Shown piece by piece: positions 1 through 9,182 of a stretch of 56,300 nucleotides of DNA. The position numbers and the translations under genes are program-made. The notes under the pieces were generated by a model. That model was given only the letters and a program-made list of their open reading frames with translations. It was not told the origin of the DNA and did no database searches. This DNA is from DAORHV01 sp964458645 (GTDB lineage: Bacteria; Patescibacteriota; Gracilibacteria; Peribacterales; Peribacteraceae). The stretch's first letter is position 1; every line of letters starts with the position of its first letter. The stretch spans positions 1 through 56,300 of the forward strand of contig CAYWJU010000012.1 of NCBI GenBank assembly GCA_964458645.1, given 5' to 3'.

Positions 1-36
1 TCCGCCATCGATAAAAGCAGTTGGATCTTTTGGCGT

Positions 37-144
37 GGAGCCATAGCTCAGCTGGCCCCGTGCAAAGCACGAAAAAAAAGGGTGCGCTTCCCGCCTGCTG
101 GCACACGGAAGAGGTCGCGGGTTCGAATCCCGTTGGCTCCGCCA
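37..144 (+). tRNA. tRNA-like element with expanded D-loop and anticodon loop
   Basis: Both ends look like a tRNA. A 7-bp acceptor stem (GGAGCCA with TGGCTCC) is followed by discriminator G and an encoded CCA. There is U8-A9, a D-stem start GCTC, a 5-nt variable region AGGTC, and a T-arm GCGGG-TTCGAAT-CCCGT. The middle is abnormal. The anticodon stem CTTCC/GGAAG closes a 15-nt loop instead of 7. The D-loop is about 31 nt and holds a CGTGC-AAA-GCACG hairpin plus an A8 run, and the second D-stem strand GTGC pairs with GCTC with one mismatch. Total length is 108 nt. It could be a degenerate tRNA or a tRNA with two small insertions. G73 would fit Asp, Asn or Ser, but I cannot assign an anticodon. 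TCCGCCA at 1-7 may be the 3' end of another tRNA. Confidence 0.45.
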
Positions 145-304
145 TTCTCATCGCGAAGTGCGTGGCTCCGCCCTCATCCCCAGTGGTTCTTTCAATATGC
201 GGAACATCTTCCTGGCTCATTTTCAGCCAAGAAATATCATCTAGCATCCCTAGCGAAAAATAGTTGTGCGGCAAGCAAATCGTCGAGCGCTCATACTTAG
301 AGGT

Positions 305-574
305 ATGTGGTATTTCTATGTTCTCCAAAGCGCGAAAGATTCGAACTATTTCTATAAAGGTTCAACGAATGATCTTCGACGGAGATGCAGTCAGCACAAC
401 AATGACGAGGTGATTTCCACAAAGCCATATCACCCGTTGCGCCTGGTCTATTATGAAGCATATTTGACGGAACACGCTGCCCGGCGCAGAGAGTCTGCGG
501 TAAAGAGCAGTGGAAATGCTTCAGTACCTCTTCTGCGTCGAATAAAAGAAAGTTTGCCGAATACAGCAAAATGA
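305..574 (+). CDS. GIY-YIG domain protein (UPF0213-like)
   Basis: This 89-aa protein starts at the ATG at 305. It opens with WYFYVLQS, then YFYKGSTNDLRRRCSQHN, a good match to the GIY-YIG nuclease core: Y-V-L, then Y-x-G-x-T-x-D-x-x-x-R-x-x-x-H-N. A later E-A-Y, Arg-rich segment follows. The length matches the small single-domain UPF0213 (YhbQ-like) group, whose cellular role is poorly defined. An upstream in-frame ATG at 266 would add 13 residues outside the domain, so I prefer 305. It lies about 160 nt after the tRNA-like element. GIY-YIG domains also occur in homing endonucleases, but this one lacks any DNA-binding extension. Confidence 0.8.
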   Translation: MWYFYVLQSAKDSNYFYKGSTNDLRRRCSQHNNDEVISTKPYHPLRLVYYEAYLTEHAARRRESAVKSSGNASVPLLRRIKESLPNTAK

Positions 575-789
575 CGGAGCTTGATTCGACCATTGAAGAG
601 TGGACATGGAAAAAGAGATGCGCTTCTTTTTTTGCAACATATTTCTTCTGCAAGCTTCGTCATCAATTATGTGGCTCTCCAGAAAAAATCATGAAAAACT
701 TTTTCCCGCATCGTGCATCGCACGACGTATCACGGAAGACGCATGTGCAAACGCTTGTACGGAAAAGTATTTAAGCGGACAGTAATCGC

Positions 790-891
790 ATGCCCAAAAA
801 ACCTAAGTCTCGCCCTGCGAGCAAGAAGAAAGTTGTGAAGACCAAGACCAAGGCAAAAGCCAAGTCGAAGAGCAAGGCAAAGAAGCGTTAA
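790..891 (+). CDS. 33-aa lysine-rich basic peptide
   Basis: The ORF reads MPKKPKSRPASKK and continues as K/A/S/T residues to KKR-stop. About half the residues are Lys or Arg and there are no hydrophobics beyond two Val. It resembles the basic tails of histone H1-like or HU-tail proteins, so nucleic-acid binding is plausible but unproven. It is followed 15 nt later by a strong hairpin terminator, which supports it being an expressed unit. No clear leaderless -10 box is visible. The 215 nt between 575 and 789 hold no convincing gene. Confidence 0.55.
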   Translation: MPKKPKSRPASKKKVVKTKTKAKAKSKSKAKKR

Positions 892-906
892 TCGCTTTTT
901 ACCAAG

Positions 907-934
907 AACACCACGAGCAGTTCGTGGTGTTTTC
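907..934. terminator. Rho-independent terminator, probably bidirectional
   Basis: A perfect 10-bp stem AACACCACGA/TCGTGGTGTT (907-916 and 922-931) has a 5-nt loop and ends in TTTT on the + strand. It lies between the convergent Lys-rich peptide gene and the flavodoxin gene, and can serve both. Confidence 0.8.
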
Positions 935-955
935 GGCGTAGAGAAAACTTGGTTC

Positions 956-1435
956 TCAGGTGCCAATTTTTGGCTTCAGCATTGCGTCCACAAGCTTCTG
1001 TGCCCACAGCCGAATACGCTCTTCTTGGCCATACGGCTCGTTCACAAGAATCAGCGGCGGCAGAAAAAGTTTGGCACCATGTTCGCGTTGAAACCGCAGA
1101 AAATGCTCGGTGCAGCGTGTGCGAAAATAATAGCGATCGTCACCAAGGCTAATGAAGCTCACAGGTTTTCCCTGAATATCCAACTCCTTCGCTTTCTGCA
1201 GTAACGCATCCATGTGCATATTCAATTGCCCCTCTTTCCCGCCGGTATTCCATGTGCCCGAACCGAGAATGAGCACATCTCCGCGCAGCAAATCTTCGGC
1301 GCTGCACAATTCCGCACGCTGACGTTCCGCAACAATGTCGGGGGCCACGGAACGAATGTAGCGGACGGCGACATCCACAACGTATTCCGTGTTACCACTC
1401 GTGGAAGCATGGATGATGTGCAGTGAGATGGGCAT
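956..1435 (-). CDS. Flavodoxin-like protein
   Basis: The protein has 159 aa from the ATG at 1435. The N-terminus LHIIHASTSGNTEYVVD carries the flavodoxin phosphate-binding loop (T/S-x-S/T-G-N-T-E). The central GDVLILGSGTWNTGG and FISLGDDRYYF segments match the two flavin-ring loops of short-chain flavodoxins. The product should bind FMN and carry single electrons in the cytoplasm. The longer ORF to 1552 overlaps the end of the regulator gene and adds unrelated sequence, so the internal ATG just before the first beta strand is preferred. It lies downstream of, and in the same direction as, the TrmB-like regulator. Confidence 0.85.
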   Translation of the reverse strand: MPISLHIIHASTSGNTEYVVDVAVRYIRSVAPDIVAERQRAELCSAEDLLRGDVLILGSGTWNTGGKEGQLNMHMDALLQKAKELDIQGKPVSFISLGDDRYYFRTRCTEHFLRFQREHGAKLFLPPLILVNEPYGQEERIRLWAQKLVDAMLKPKIGT

Positions 1436-1502
1436 GGGCAATACGGGTGCTTGGCGCAAAAAGATGCTGCGCTCGATACGACATGGTTGCAAGTATTTCT
1501 CC

Positions 1503-2291
1503 TCAGTTGTGTTGTATGGGCCGCGCAGCGGATGTATTCCACAGGCATTCAAAGAGCGTCCGCATGGTTTCGGCCATGACCGGGCTTTCGGTCAGCACCG
1601 CGATGTATTCACCTTTGTTGGCAGAAAAGTAGAGCACGAACTGGCCGTAGATGAAAAAGCTGCCGGGCATGCGTGTATGTTTTGGCAAATAGCGATGACT
1701 ACGAAATTCGTCCTTACTGCGACTTTGCCAATGCGCAGACTCTTCATTGCGATCACTCAGCACACGCATGAATATTTTCTTGCGGACGCGGGTGGGTAGA
1801 TATTCATGGATGTCGTAGTCGCGGACGCGCTTGCTTTGGAAAAAATCGTACGAGGTCATGAATAAAATCTCATTCGCGCCGCTCGCCAAGCTGTGGTTAA
1901 ACGCTTCGATAATGCCCTTCTCACCCTCGAAATACCGCACCGCCGGGCGATGACTCTCGGCATTGCGTAAGGCGTCGATAGCGGGCGCCAGCGCACGCAA
2001 CGCCTGTGACTGGCGTTCTTTTTCCGCCAGATCGCGCTCCAGGTACCGCACCAGCGCATCGGCCGGGAGGCAGGAATAGAGCTGAGTGTTGCCGCGATAA
2101 ATTTTGTCCACGATTCCCATGCTGCAGAGTCTGTCCAAAATACTGCGAATAGTGCTGCGGGGAGTTTTACTGCGCAGCGCTAATGAGGATGCGGGCTGTT
2201 GACCTTGCGTGAGTAGCGCCATGTACACGCTGCGTTCGTGGTGATTCAGTCCAAGGTTCTCCAAGTGGGTATGGATCGTCGTGATGCTCAT
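1503..2291 (-). CDS. TrmB-family transcriptional regulator
   Basis: The protein has 262 aa from the ATG at 2291. Residues 1-75 form a winged helix: LGLNHHERSVYMALLTQG, then SSLALRSKTPRSTIRSILDRLCSMGIVDK, the classic TrmB HTH. A short coiled coil follows at about 85-115. A C-terminal TrmB effector domain (VRYFEGEKGIIEAFNHSLASG, then a FFQSKRVRDY region) follows, as in TrmB proteins that sense sugars or metabolites. A perfect inverted repeat lies directly in front of its start codon, suggesting autoregulation. The flavodoxin gene follows 67 nt downstream on the same strand. The longer ORF to 2570 is rejected because the extension has no domain sequence. Confidence 0.85.
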   Translation of the reverse strand: MSITTIHTHLENLGLNHHERSVYMALLTQGQQPASSLALRSKTPRSTIRSILDRLCSMGIVDKIYRGNTQLYSCLPADALVRYLERDLAEKERQSQALRALAPAIDALRNAESHRPAVRYFEGEKGIIEAFNHSLASGANEILFMTSYDFFQSKRVRDYDIHEYLPTRVRKKIFMRVLSDRNEESAHWQSRSKDEFRSHRYLPKHTRMPGSFFIYGQFVLYFSANKGEYIAVLTESPVMAETMRTLFECLWNTSAARPIQHN

Positions 2292-2293
2292 AG

Positions 2294-2312
2294 TGGCGAA
2301 TATTGTTCGCCA
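2294..2312. promoter_or_regulatory. Palindromic operator before the TrmB-like gene
   Basis: TGGCGAA (2294-2300) and TTCGCCA (2306-2312) form a perfect 7-bp inverted repeat around a TATTG spacer. It begins 3 nt before the regulator start codon and covers the place where the -10 box and transcription start should be. Binding here would block the promoter. Autoregulation is inferred. Confidence 0.6.
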
Positions 2313-2412
2313 TATTGAGGAATGAAGCAAGAGCTTCTTTACTGCACATCGAACGGTTCGCATCGGCGCCGGCGAGAGACGTTCGCCTCCTATCCATTTT
2401 TCTTCAAACACT

Positions 2413-2730
2413 ATGTGTAACGGCCTACCATTTACGCCCCGAGAGGGCATTCGAGACTTTGAACCGGCTGACGCCGTGTCTGCCGAAATCATCGCTGAAT
2501 TCGCAGCAGACAAAGCCGGAGTTGCTGTATGCCCCCGCATTCGCGAATGCCATGCGCAATGCATGTCCATCGTGAATCGTCATGCGCACTTGTATCCGGA
2601 TGCGGTGCGACCGGATGCCACCGATGTCGATCATCGCGAGTGCGATGTCAGCGTACTGTGCGAAGGTTCGCATGATTTCATTTTCGAAACACTCCTCATT
2701 GCTCCCGGCCTGTTGAAGGGCGACAAATGA
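2413..2730 (+). CDS. Hypothetical protein, 105 aa
   Basis: I do not recognise this protein. It is soluble, acidic and His/Cys-containing (five Cys), with a mixed alpha/beta look and no signal peptide. The C-terminal half (DVDHRECDVSVLCEG, then FIFETLLIAPGLLKG) has normal protein-like periodicity, which is why I prefer this frame over the overlapping ones. It ends 9 nt before a perfect 24-bp palindrome and 57 nt before the malic enzyme gene. No obvious -10 box sits immediately upstream, so start and reality are uncertain. Confidence 0.45.
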   Translation: MCNGLPFTPREGIRDFEPADAVSAEIIAEFAADKAGVAVCPRIRECHAQCMSIVNRHAHLYPDAVRPDATDVDHRECDVSVLCEGSHDFIFETLLIAPGLLKGDK

Positions 2731-2739
2731 ATCGCAAGC

Positions 2740-2763
2740 GGACCGGACGGGCCCGTCCGGTCC
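2740..2763. terminator. Perfect 24-bp GC palindrome (terminator or operator)
   Basis: The half-site GGACCGGACGGG (2740-2751) is followed directly by its exact reverse complement (2752-2763). There is no T-tract. It ends 8 nt before the -10 box of maeB (2772-2777), so it occupies the -35 region of that promoter. It may be a factor-independent hairpin for the upstream gene or a binding site controlling maeB. Confidence 0.5.
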
Positions 2764-2786
2764 CTACGCGGTATACTGCAATCACT

Positions 2787-4021
<1,235 letters not shown>

Positions 4022-4025
<4 letters not shown>

Positions 4026-4786
4026 GCGGCTTCTTGCGCCGTGCGCAGAGCAGCGGCATGGCGGACGACCATGCGCTTGCCGGGCTTCCAGTAGACATTC
4101 GGAATCTCCACGCCGTACCCACCATCCAGGCCCGCCTCAGCCAAGATCTCCTCAAGCCGTCCTTCGCGAATGGCGGTGGAATGCAACTTGTATGCTTCGT
4201 CGTAGCGCAGCAGGTAATCGCCTTGGTCGTCCTTGGGGTGCACGTTCACGTTCAGGACAATAGCGCCATTGGAAGAGAGTGCAGCGGCGGCGTTGCCGAT
4301 GGTGGCACGATACAACGCGTCCGTCGCAGGCACATCCAACTGGGCGGCGGCATTCAGAGCCACGTTGAAAGCCATGGTGTGGTCGATGACCAGCAGATCG
4401 GCGGAGCCAGGCACGAGGAGGGGCGTATTCATGTCGCCCGCCAAGATTTCCATGTCGGTGCGGGCATGCCGCTGCGTATGCTCGCGGTGCAATGCCAGGC
4501 GCCCTTCATCGCGTTCGACCACTGTGATGCGATCCTGGCCCACACGATCCGGTCGCGTTTCGGCAAGAAAGGCGGCGGCGTCTTCGAGGTTACGATCCGT
4601 CGCCGAACCGAACATCGCCAGGCGGATGGGGCGGGGCAACGACAGGATGTCGCCGACGCGGTCGCGGACGATAGACATGGCTTCTTGCAAATACCGGTGC
4701 TTGGCCAATCCAAAGCCCTGCGTGTCGTACAGTAGGAAATACTCGCCAGTGGCCTGCGGACGCTGCGGCGTACCAGCTGTGTTCAT
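4022..4786 (-). CDS. Putative SAM-dependent methyltransferase-like protein
   Basis: This 254-aa protein is not firmly recognised. A Rossmann-like pattern is visible: RLAMFGSATDRNLEDAAAFLAE as a beta-alpha start, DRITVVERDEGRL as an acidic strand end, LLVIDHTMAFNV, and ALSSNGAIVLNVN as a later strand. This resembles class I methyltransferases, but the usual glycine motif is weak. The start ATG at 4786 is supported by a strong promoter right next to it. It overlaps the convergent maeB stop by 4 nt. Substrate unknown. Confidence 0.5.
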
Positions 4787-4793
4787 ATAGCTA

Positions 4794-4821
4794 ATTATCA
4801 ATAATTTTACTTTTTTGTCAA
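4794..4821 (-). promoter_or_regulatory. Consensus sigma-70-type promoter, leaderless
   Basis: On the minus strand TTGACA (4816-4821) is separated by 16 nt from GATAAT (4794-4799), which ends 7 nt before the ATG at 4786. Transcription would start at or within a base or two of the start codon. This is the clearest full promoter illustrating the leaderless arrangement. Confidence 0.8.
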
Positions 4822-4823
4822 TG

Positions 4824-6014
4824 TTAGGCTGGGATCTCCTTCCACGCAGAGCGAGTCGAGAAAAAAGCGAATACGAGCAGGAATCCGCCAATAATGCCGC
4901 TCATGCCCAATGCGTACGGAATCATGCGTGCATCGGCCAACGCACCAACGAACGGTGACGCGATGACGAACAGCAGCCGGCTGAAGAACGATCGCACCGA
5001 AAGTACCGTGGCGCGCACATCGGAGGTGGTCATGCGATTGATGAGGTCGGCCGTGAGCGGACCGACGAAGTGCCAAGCCAAGCGACTGACAATGAAGAAG
5101 ACGAGAAGCAGTTGTGTCGGCGGCAAGCTGAGTGCCAGGAAGCACGCCACGACCATGATGGCGGGAAGAATGAGCAGCAGTCGGTCGTCGATGCGACGCT
5201 CGAACCACGGCACCGACTTGGCGGCGAACGCACCGGCCGCAACCGTGACGGCGTGCGTGAGTCCGAACAGCGCCACCGGAACGCCGACCAACGTTTGGTA
5301 CGGCTGGAAGAACCAGAAAAAGATGAGCGACATGCACGAAATAAGTCCGTAGGTGAGAATGACCATGCGCAGGCCTTTGTGTCTGAAGAGTGCGTGCGAT
5401 GACGCATGCAGAATCGTTTTCCAATGCTTTGGTTCGACTGGTTTGTGGCGCTTGGGTTCGTACAACGACGCAGCAGTGAGTACGGCCAAGCCCATGGGAA
5501 TGGCGGTGATCCACAACGGCAGCGCCAAGCTCACCGCACCGAGTAAGCCGCCGATGATTCCGCTGAGCGCTTCGGTGTTGAATTCCAGAAACGACTGATT
5601 CCCGGCGATGCGGCGGTACTCACGTTCGCGACCGAGTTCCAGCAGCGTGTCGTACGTCATGGCCTCGATCGTTCCGGACAACAAGCTCGAACCGATACCG
5701 ATGAGAATTTCAGCACATAGGAAATGCCAGAACGTCCCGCCAAGCGCATACACGACGTACGCTGCGAAGCCGAAGCAAGCTCCAAGCACGATGGTGTTCT
5801 TGCGACCCCAGCGGTCGGCAAGGTATCCGGTGGGTATTTCCAAGATGAACACCGTCAATGCAAACCCCGCTTGCAGCAGCATGATCTGCTCTAAATTCAG
5901 GCCGTGTGCCTGCCAAAACAGCACGATGATGGGGATGACGAACAAGGCCTGCGTGAACGCCTGGATGGCGTACAACTTCCAAATGTTGGACTGTGCGAAC
6001 GGTGCGGCCTTCAT
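4824..6014 (-). CDS. Major facilitator superfamily transporter
   Basis: The protein has 396 aa with about 12 hydrophobic segments. The family motif A region is visible between helices 2 and 3 as GYLADRWGRKNTIVLGA (G-x-L-A-D-R-x-G-R-K/R). The second-half equivalent is degenerate. The N-terminus LYAIQAFTQALFVIPIIVLFWQAHGLNLEQIMLLQ is typical of MFS multidrug or metabolite exporters. Substrate cannot be read from sequence. A -10 box TAGACT on the minus strand (6021-6026) ends 6 nt before the start, consistent with leaderless initiation. Confidence 0.88.
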   Translation of the reverse strand: MKAAPFAQSNIWKLYAIQAFTQALFVIPIIVLFWQAHGLNLEQIMLLQAGFALTVFILEIPTGYLADRWGRKNTIVLGACFGFAAYVVYALGGTFWHFLCAEILIGIGSSLLSGTIEAMTYDTLLELGREREYRRIAGNQSFLEFNTEALSGIIGGLLGAVSLALPLWITAIPMGLAVLTAASLYEPKRHKPVEPKHWKTILHASSHALFRHKGLRMVILTYGLISCMSLIFFWFFQPYQTLVGVPVALFGLTHAVTVAAGAFAAKSVPWFERRIDDRLLLILPAIMVVACFLALSLPPTQLLLVFFIVSRLAWHFVGPLTADLINRMTTSDVRATVLSVRSFFSRLLFVIASPFVGALADARMIPYALGMSGIIGGFLLVFAFFSTRSAWKEIPA

Positions 6015-6036
6015 GCCTGCAGTCTAGCGGCAACGG

Positions 6037-7020
6037 CTATTTGCCGACGCCGAATTTGTGACTGTAGCTGAGTTCCGGCACGACCGCGTCCACGTCCACG
6101 TCCTCGGCGGCGAGCGATTTCTTGAGCAAGCGCAGACAGACGGACGACTCTTCGAGCTGCTTCTCGATCGCCGACAGCTCCTGGTGGATGGTGAGCTTGC
6201 GGTGACCGCGTTTGCTCAGAATCGCCAGCTCCTCTTCTTCGTCTTCTAGGTCGCTCATGGAATTCACGATGACGCCGATGATGAGGTTCATCACGATCAT
6301 GGTGCCGATGACAATGAACGTCACAAAGTACCCCGCAACAATGAACTTCGGCACGAAGTGCCCTGCTGCCGTCACTGCCATTTGTGCTTCCATCAGCTGC
6401 ACCCATCCTTCCAGCGTGAGCGTGGTGAATAAGGACAACAGCGACTGCTGCAAAGTGCCAAAGTGTGCCGGGTCAATGTCGTGAAACAGTGTCGTACCAA
6501 TAACGCCGTACATGTAGAAATGCATGGAGAGCAGCAACGCGATGCTGCCAATGGGCGGCAAACTGCGCAGCAAGGAATTCACCACGAACTGCAGTTGGGG
6601 CAGATCGATGAGGCGCAGAATGCGAATGGTTTTCACGACACGCAGAAGACGGACGATACGGACGAGTCGGAGCACCGCGAAGAATTCACTGTGGAGCGGC
6701 AGAAGTAATACGGCAACGATGAAGAAATCGAACAGGTTCCAGCCGTCCATAAAAAAGCGCCACGGCTGCCGTCCGTATGCCAAAATACGCAGGACGACTT
6801 CCACCATGAAAATCCATAAAATTGCGGCATTCACCACGTCGAACAGCAACGCATGACTCTCGACGAGATCCGGATACGTTTCCAGGCCAACGAGTGTGGC
6901 TGCAACAATAATGGCCACGAACACGACTGTTTGGAACGCACTGGATTCAACGACGTCGCGGACGGTGCGGATGGCGGCCATGGTATGGGTTTGAATGTGG
7001 ATTCGGACGTATCCAGCCAT
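6037..7020 (-). CDS. Voltage-gated ion channel of the BacNav type
   Basis: The protein has 327 aa with one six-helix ion-transport domain; four copies would form the channel. S1 begins near residue 29. S3 contains WNLFDFFIVAVLLL. S4 (about 115-137) has Arg/Lys at every third position (LRLVRIVRLLRVVKTIRILR). The pore helix and filter at about 196-206 read LFTTLTLEGW, close to the TLESW filter of NaChBac. A glutamate stretch after S6 (about 255-262) starts a predicted C-terminal coiled coil, as in BacNav proteins. Sodium selectivity is likely from the LEGW filter but unproven. An internal ATG at residue 14 is an alternative start. Confidence 0.88.
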   Translation of the reverse strand: MAGYVRIHIQTHTMAAIRTVRDVVESSAFQTVVFVAIIVAATLVGLETYPDLVESHALLFDVVNAAILWIFMVEVVLRILAYGRQPWRFFMDGWNLFDFFIVAVLLLPLHSEFFAVLRLVRIVRLLRVVKTIRILRLIDLPQLQFVVNSLLRSLPPIGSIALLLSMHFYMYGVIGTTLFHDIDPAHFGTLQQSLLSLFTTLTLEGWVQLMEAQMAVTAAGHFVPKFIVAGYFVTFIVIGTMIVMNLIIGVIVNSMSDLEDEEEELAILSKRGHRKLTIHQELSAIEKQLEESSVCLRLLKKSLAAEDVDVDAVVPELSYSHKFGVGK

Positions 7021-7079
7021 TGTACCATACGCAGTCGTTTTCCCGAAGATCTCCGCTGCGACTTGCGCAGAGTAAGGTA

Positions 7080-7110
7080 TTGACGTTTTAAATAAAAAAT
7101 AGTCTACTAT
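7080..7110 (+). promoter_or_regulatory. Promoter of the laccase-domain gene
   Basis: TTGACG (7080-7085) and TACTAT (7105-7110) are 19 nt apart across an A/T-rich spacer. The -10 ends 5 nt before the ATG at 7116. The long spacing leaves the exact -10 uncertain. Confidence 0.5.
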
Positions 7111-7115
7111 CGCAC

Positions 7116-8003
7116 ATGTCTATTTCCGGTCATCGTCAATTGTTGTTCGGCGGAGCGCTCAAATCGATCGTTTCCGACCGTTCGGCGGGCATCGTGCATC
7201 CCGATCATCCGGAGTTCGCCACGCGCATCGAGGAGCTGCTCGCCGAGAGCGGTGCCGGCGTGATTCTCGCCCAGTCGCTGGAGATGAAGACCGGTATCGC
7301 CGACCTGCGTTCCGGCGCGCCTCTGGAGGCGGGGAAAGTACCCGGATTCATCCGCACGAAAGACAAAGCCGACGGCGTGATTTTCCCGGCCGGCGGTATG
7401 GAGGTGGAACAAGTCCGCACGAAAGTGGCGGCCTTGCTGATGGTCGGGGATTCACCCGGCATCACGGTCTACGATCCGGAGAACGACGTGATTGGATTCC
7501 TGAACGGCAGCATGGAATGTCTGGACCCCGCCGATGGAAGCGAAGGCATCGTGACGAAACTCGTGGAGATGCTCAGGCGCACCGGCAGTGACCCGCGGCA
7601 TATCGGCATGGCGGTCTCCGCCTGCGCGCAGGCGTGTTGCTTCGGCTACGACATGAGCACCGCGCAAAACACCGCGCGCCGCACGCGCCTTACCGACCGC
7701 TACGGCGCCGATGTGATGACACCTGCAATTACCTACCCGCCGCGCACCGGCAACGGCATCGATTTGGGTCTCATCGCCAAGCGGCAGGCCGAACTGGCCG
7801 GAGTCGACCCGGAGCATGTGGCGATCGATCCGCTGTGCACCAGCCACGACGGCGTGGATCTGGCCGGACTGACGCCGGGCATGACCGTGGATCCGGCCGG
7901 GCAAGGACGTTTCTTTTCGGGTGTACGCGGTGCCACAATGGGCGCCAAGCAAACACCGCCGGTGAAATGGAACCAGCGCGGCGCAATGATGGTGTGGGCC
8001 TGA
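7116..8003 (+). CDS. Divergent YfiH/PgeF-like laccase-domain protein
   Basis: The 295-aa protein aligns by eye with the YfiH (PgeF, polyphenol oxidase) family. The family has ADCxP, then DP, then HAGWRG, then GPxIGxCCYEV. Here the matching segments read VGDSPGITVYDPENDVIG, FLNGSMECLD, and SACAQACCFGYD, with normal spacing. The Cys and His that bind metal in ADCxP and HAGW are absent (Ser-Pro and Asn-Gly instead), while the late double Cys is kept. The family edits peptidoglycan precursors or cleaves purine nucleosides. Loss of metal ligands suggests an inactive or repurposed member. Assignment is moderate because identity is low. Confidence 0.5.
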   Translation: MSISGHRQLLFGGALKSIVSDRSAGIVHPDHPEFATRIEELLAESGAGVILAQSLEMKTGIADLRSGAPLEAGKVPGFIRTKDKADGVIFPAGGMEVEQVRTKVAALLMVGDSPGITVYDPENDVIGFLNGSMECLDPADGSEGIVTKLVEMLRRTGSDPRHIGMAVSACAQACCFGYDMSTAQNTARRTRLTDRYGADVMTPAITYPPRTGNGIDLGLIAKRQAELAGVDPEHVAIDPLCTSHDGVDLAGLTPGMTVDPAGQGRFFSGVRGATMGAKQTPPVKWNQRGAMMVWA

Positions 8004-8057
8004 CAAACAACCTCCCGACGTCAAAGCACATGGGGCTGATTTTCCGGCGTGTCCGGA

Positions 8058-9182
8058 TTACTGGATCATCACGGCATATGCCACGTCGATGAACGCCGTC
8101 GGTTGGCCGAGCAATCCGGCAATTTGTCGTGCGGCCGGAACGGATGCGGTGGATGCGCGCTCAAGCAACTTGATCAGCTTGTCGACTTCGACTTCGTTGG
8201 TGCCCTGTTGCTCGAATGCGCCGAGCGCGGCCGACAATCCGAGCGACGTCATCTGACGCGTCGTGTCGTATGCGGCCAATCCCTGTGCCTGTGGAGCCAG
8301 AGCGGTGAGCGACTTTTTTGCTTCGAATCCGGCGATTTCCCGCTTCAGCAACAATGCGTCGAGTGCGGCCACTTCGGTACGCGCTCCGCGCAACGACGTC
8401 GGCGACTGCACAACCACGACGAAGGCGAGCACACCGGCTACGACAAGGTTGGAAAATACCGCAAGAAACGCGCCGGCCACTACCCACTGATACTTGCGCA
8501 TGCGCAGCGCGTTGTATTTTTCCACCACGGCAAAACGCAAATTTGTTTCGCGACGGATATCGAGATCCGGTACGAATACGAGTGACTGCAACTTGGTCTT
8601 CAGAGAGTCGGACGGCTGCCACGCGGCGAGCAGTTTCTCGGTGGCTTGCGACAATGCCTGCTCCGCGACCTGCTGCTTCATGCCGAGGGCGGCGGCAACG
8701 CGATCGGTGGAAAAACCCATCAGAATCGACAAAATGAGCAACCGCTGATCGGCCACGGCCAAGGTCCACAATGATTCGTGGAGCGAGGACACGCCGTGCT
8801 TCTCTTCGTCGTTCAGCCAAGCGAGGTTCGGAATGAATACACGGTCGAGGTCGGCCTCGCTGCCTGCCATGGTTTTTCCAAGCGCTTTGTCTGCGGTTTC
8901 AATCAGCAACGACAACGACAGTGAGCCGAACCACCACAGCGACATGGCGCGACTGAGGACATCCAGATACAGCTCGCTCATGAGCGTCTGTGCAGTGCCG
9001 AGTGAGCCGGTGCGGTGATAGAGATACGCGTAGAACAGTTCTTTCGTATCGTCGACGAAGGTCAAATAATCTTTTGCGCCCTTCTTCAACACGGCCAGGT
9101 CGAGCACCTTATGCTCGGCCTCGATGGGAGTCGGAATGACTCCTGCGATCACGTCGCCGTTGAGGGTGGATGTGTCGCTCAT
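8058..9182 (-). CDS. Membrane-tethered ECF sigma-factor-like protein
   Basis: The protein has 374 aa. Residues about 40-80 (LFYAYLYHRTGSLGTAQTLMSELYLDVLSRA) resemble sigma-70 region 2. Residues about 135-190 (ESLWTLAVADQRLLILSILMGFSTDRVAAALGMKQQVAEQALSQA, broken here only by reading) resemble region 4 with its HTH. The linker between them is long. One strong membrane helix follows near 235-260 (AGAFLAVFSNLVVAGVLAFV), then an outside segment of about 110 aa. The layout suggests a sigma-like domain fused to its own membrane anchor and sensor. The start overlaps the stop of the upstream gene by 4 nt (ATGA), so the two are co-translated. DNA binding is inferred only. Confidence 0.55.
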   Translation of the reverse strand: MSDTSTLNGDVIAGVIPTPIEAEHKVLDLAVLKKGAKDYLTFVDDTKELFYAYLYHRTGSLGTAQTLMSELYLDVLSRAMSLWWFGSLSLSLLIETADKALGKTMAGSEADLDRVFIPNLAWLNDEEKHGVSSLHESLWTLAVADQRLLILSILMGFSTDRVAAALGMKQQVAEQALSQATEKLLAAWQPSDSLKTKLQSLVFVPDLDIRRETNLRFAVVEKYNALRMRKYQWVVAGAFLAVFSNLVVAGVLAFVVVVQSPTSLRGARTEVAALDALLLKREIAGFEAKKSLTALAPQAQGLAAYDTTRQMTSLGLSAALGAFEQQGTNEVEVDKLIKLLERASTASVPAARQIAGLLGQPTAFIDVAYAVMIQ

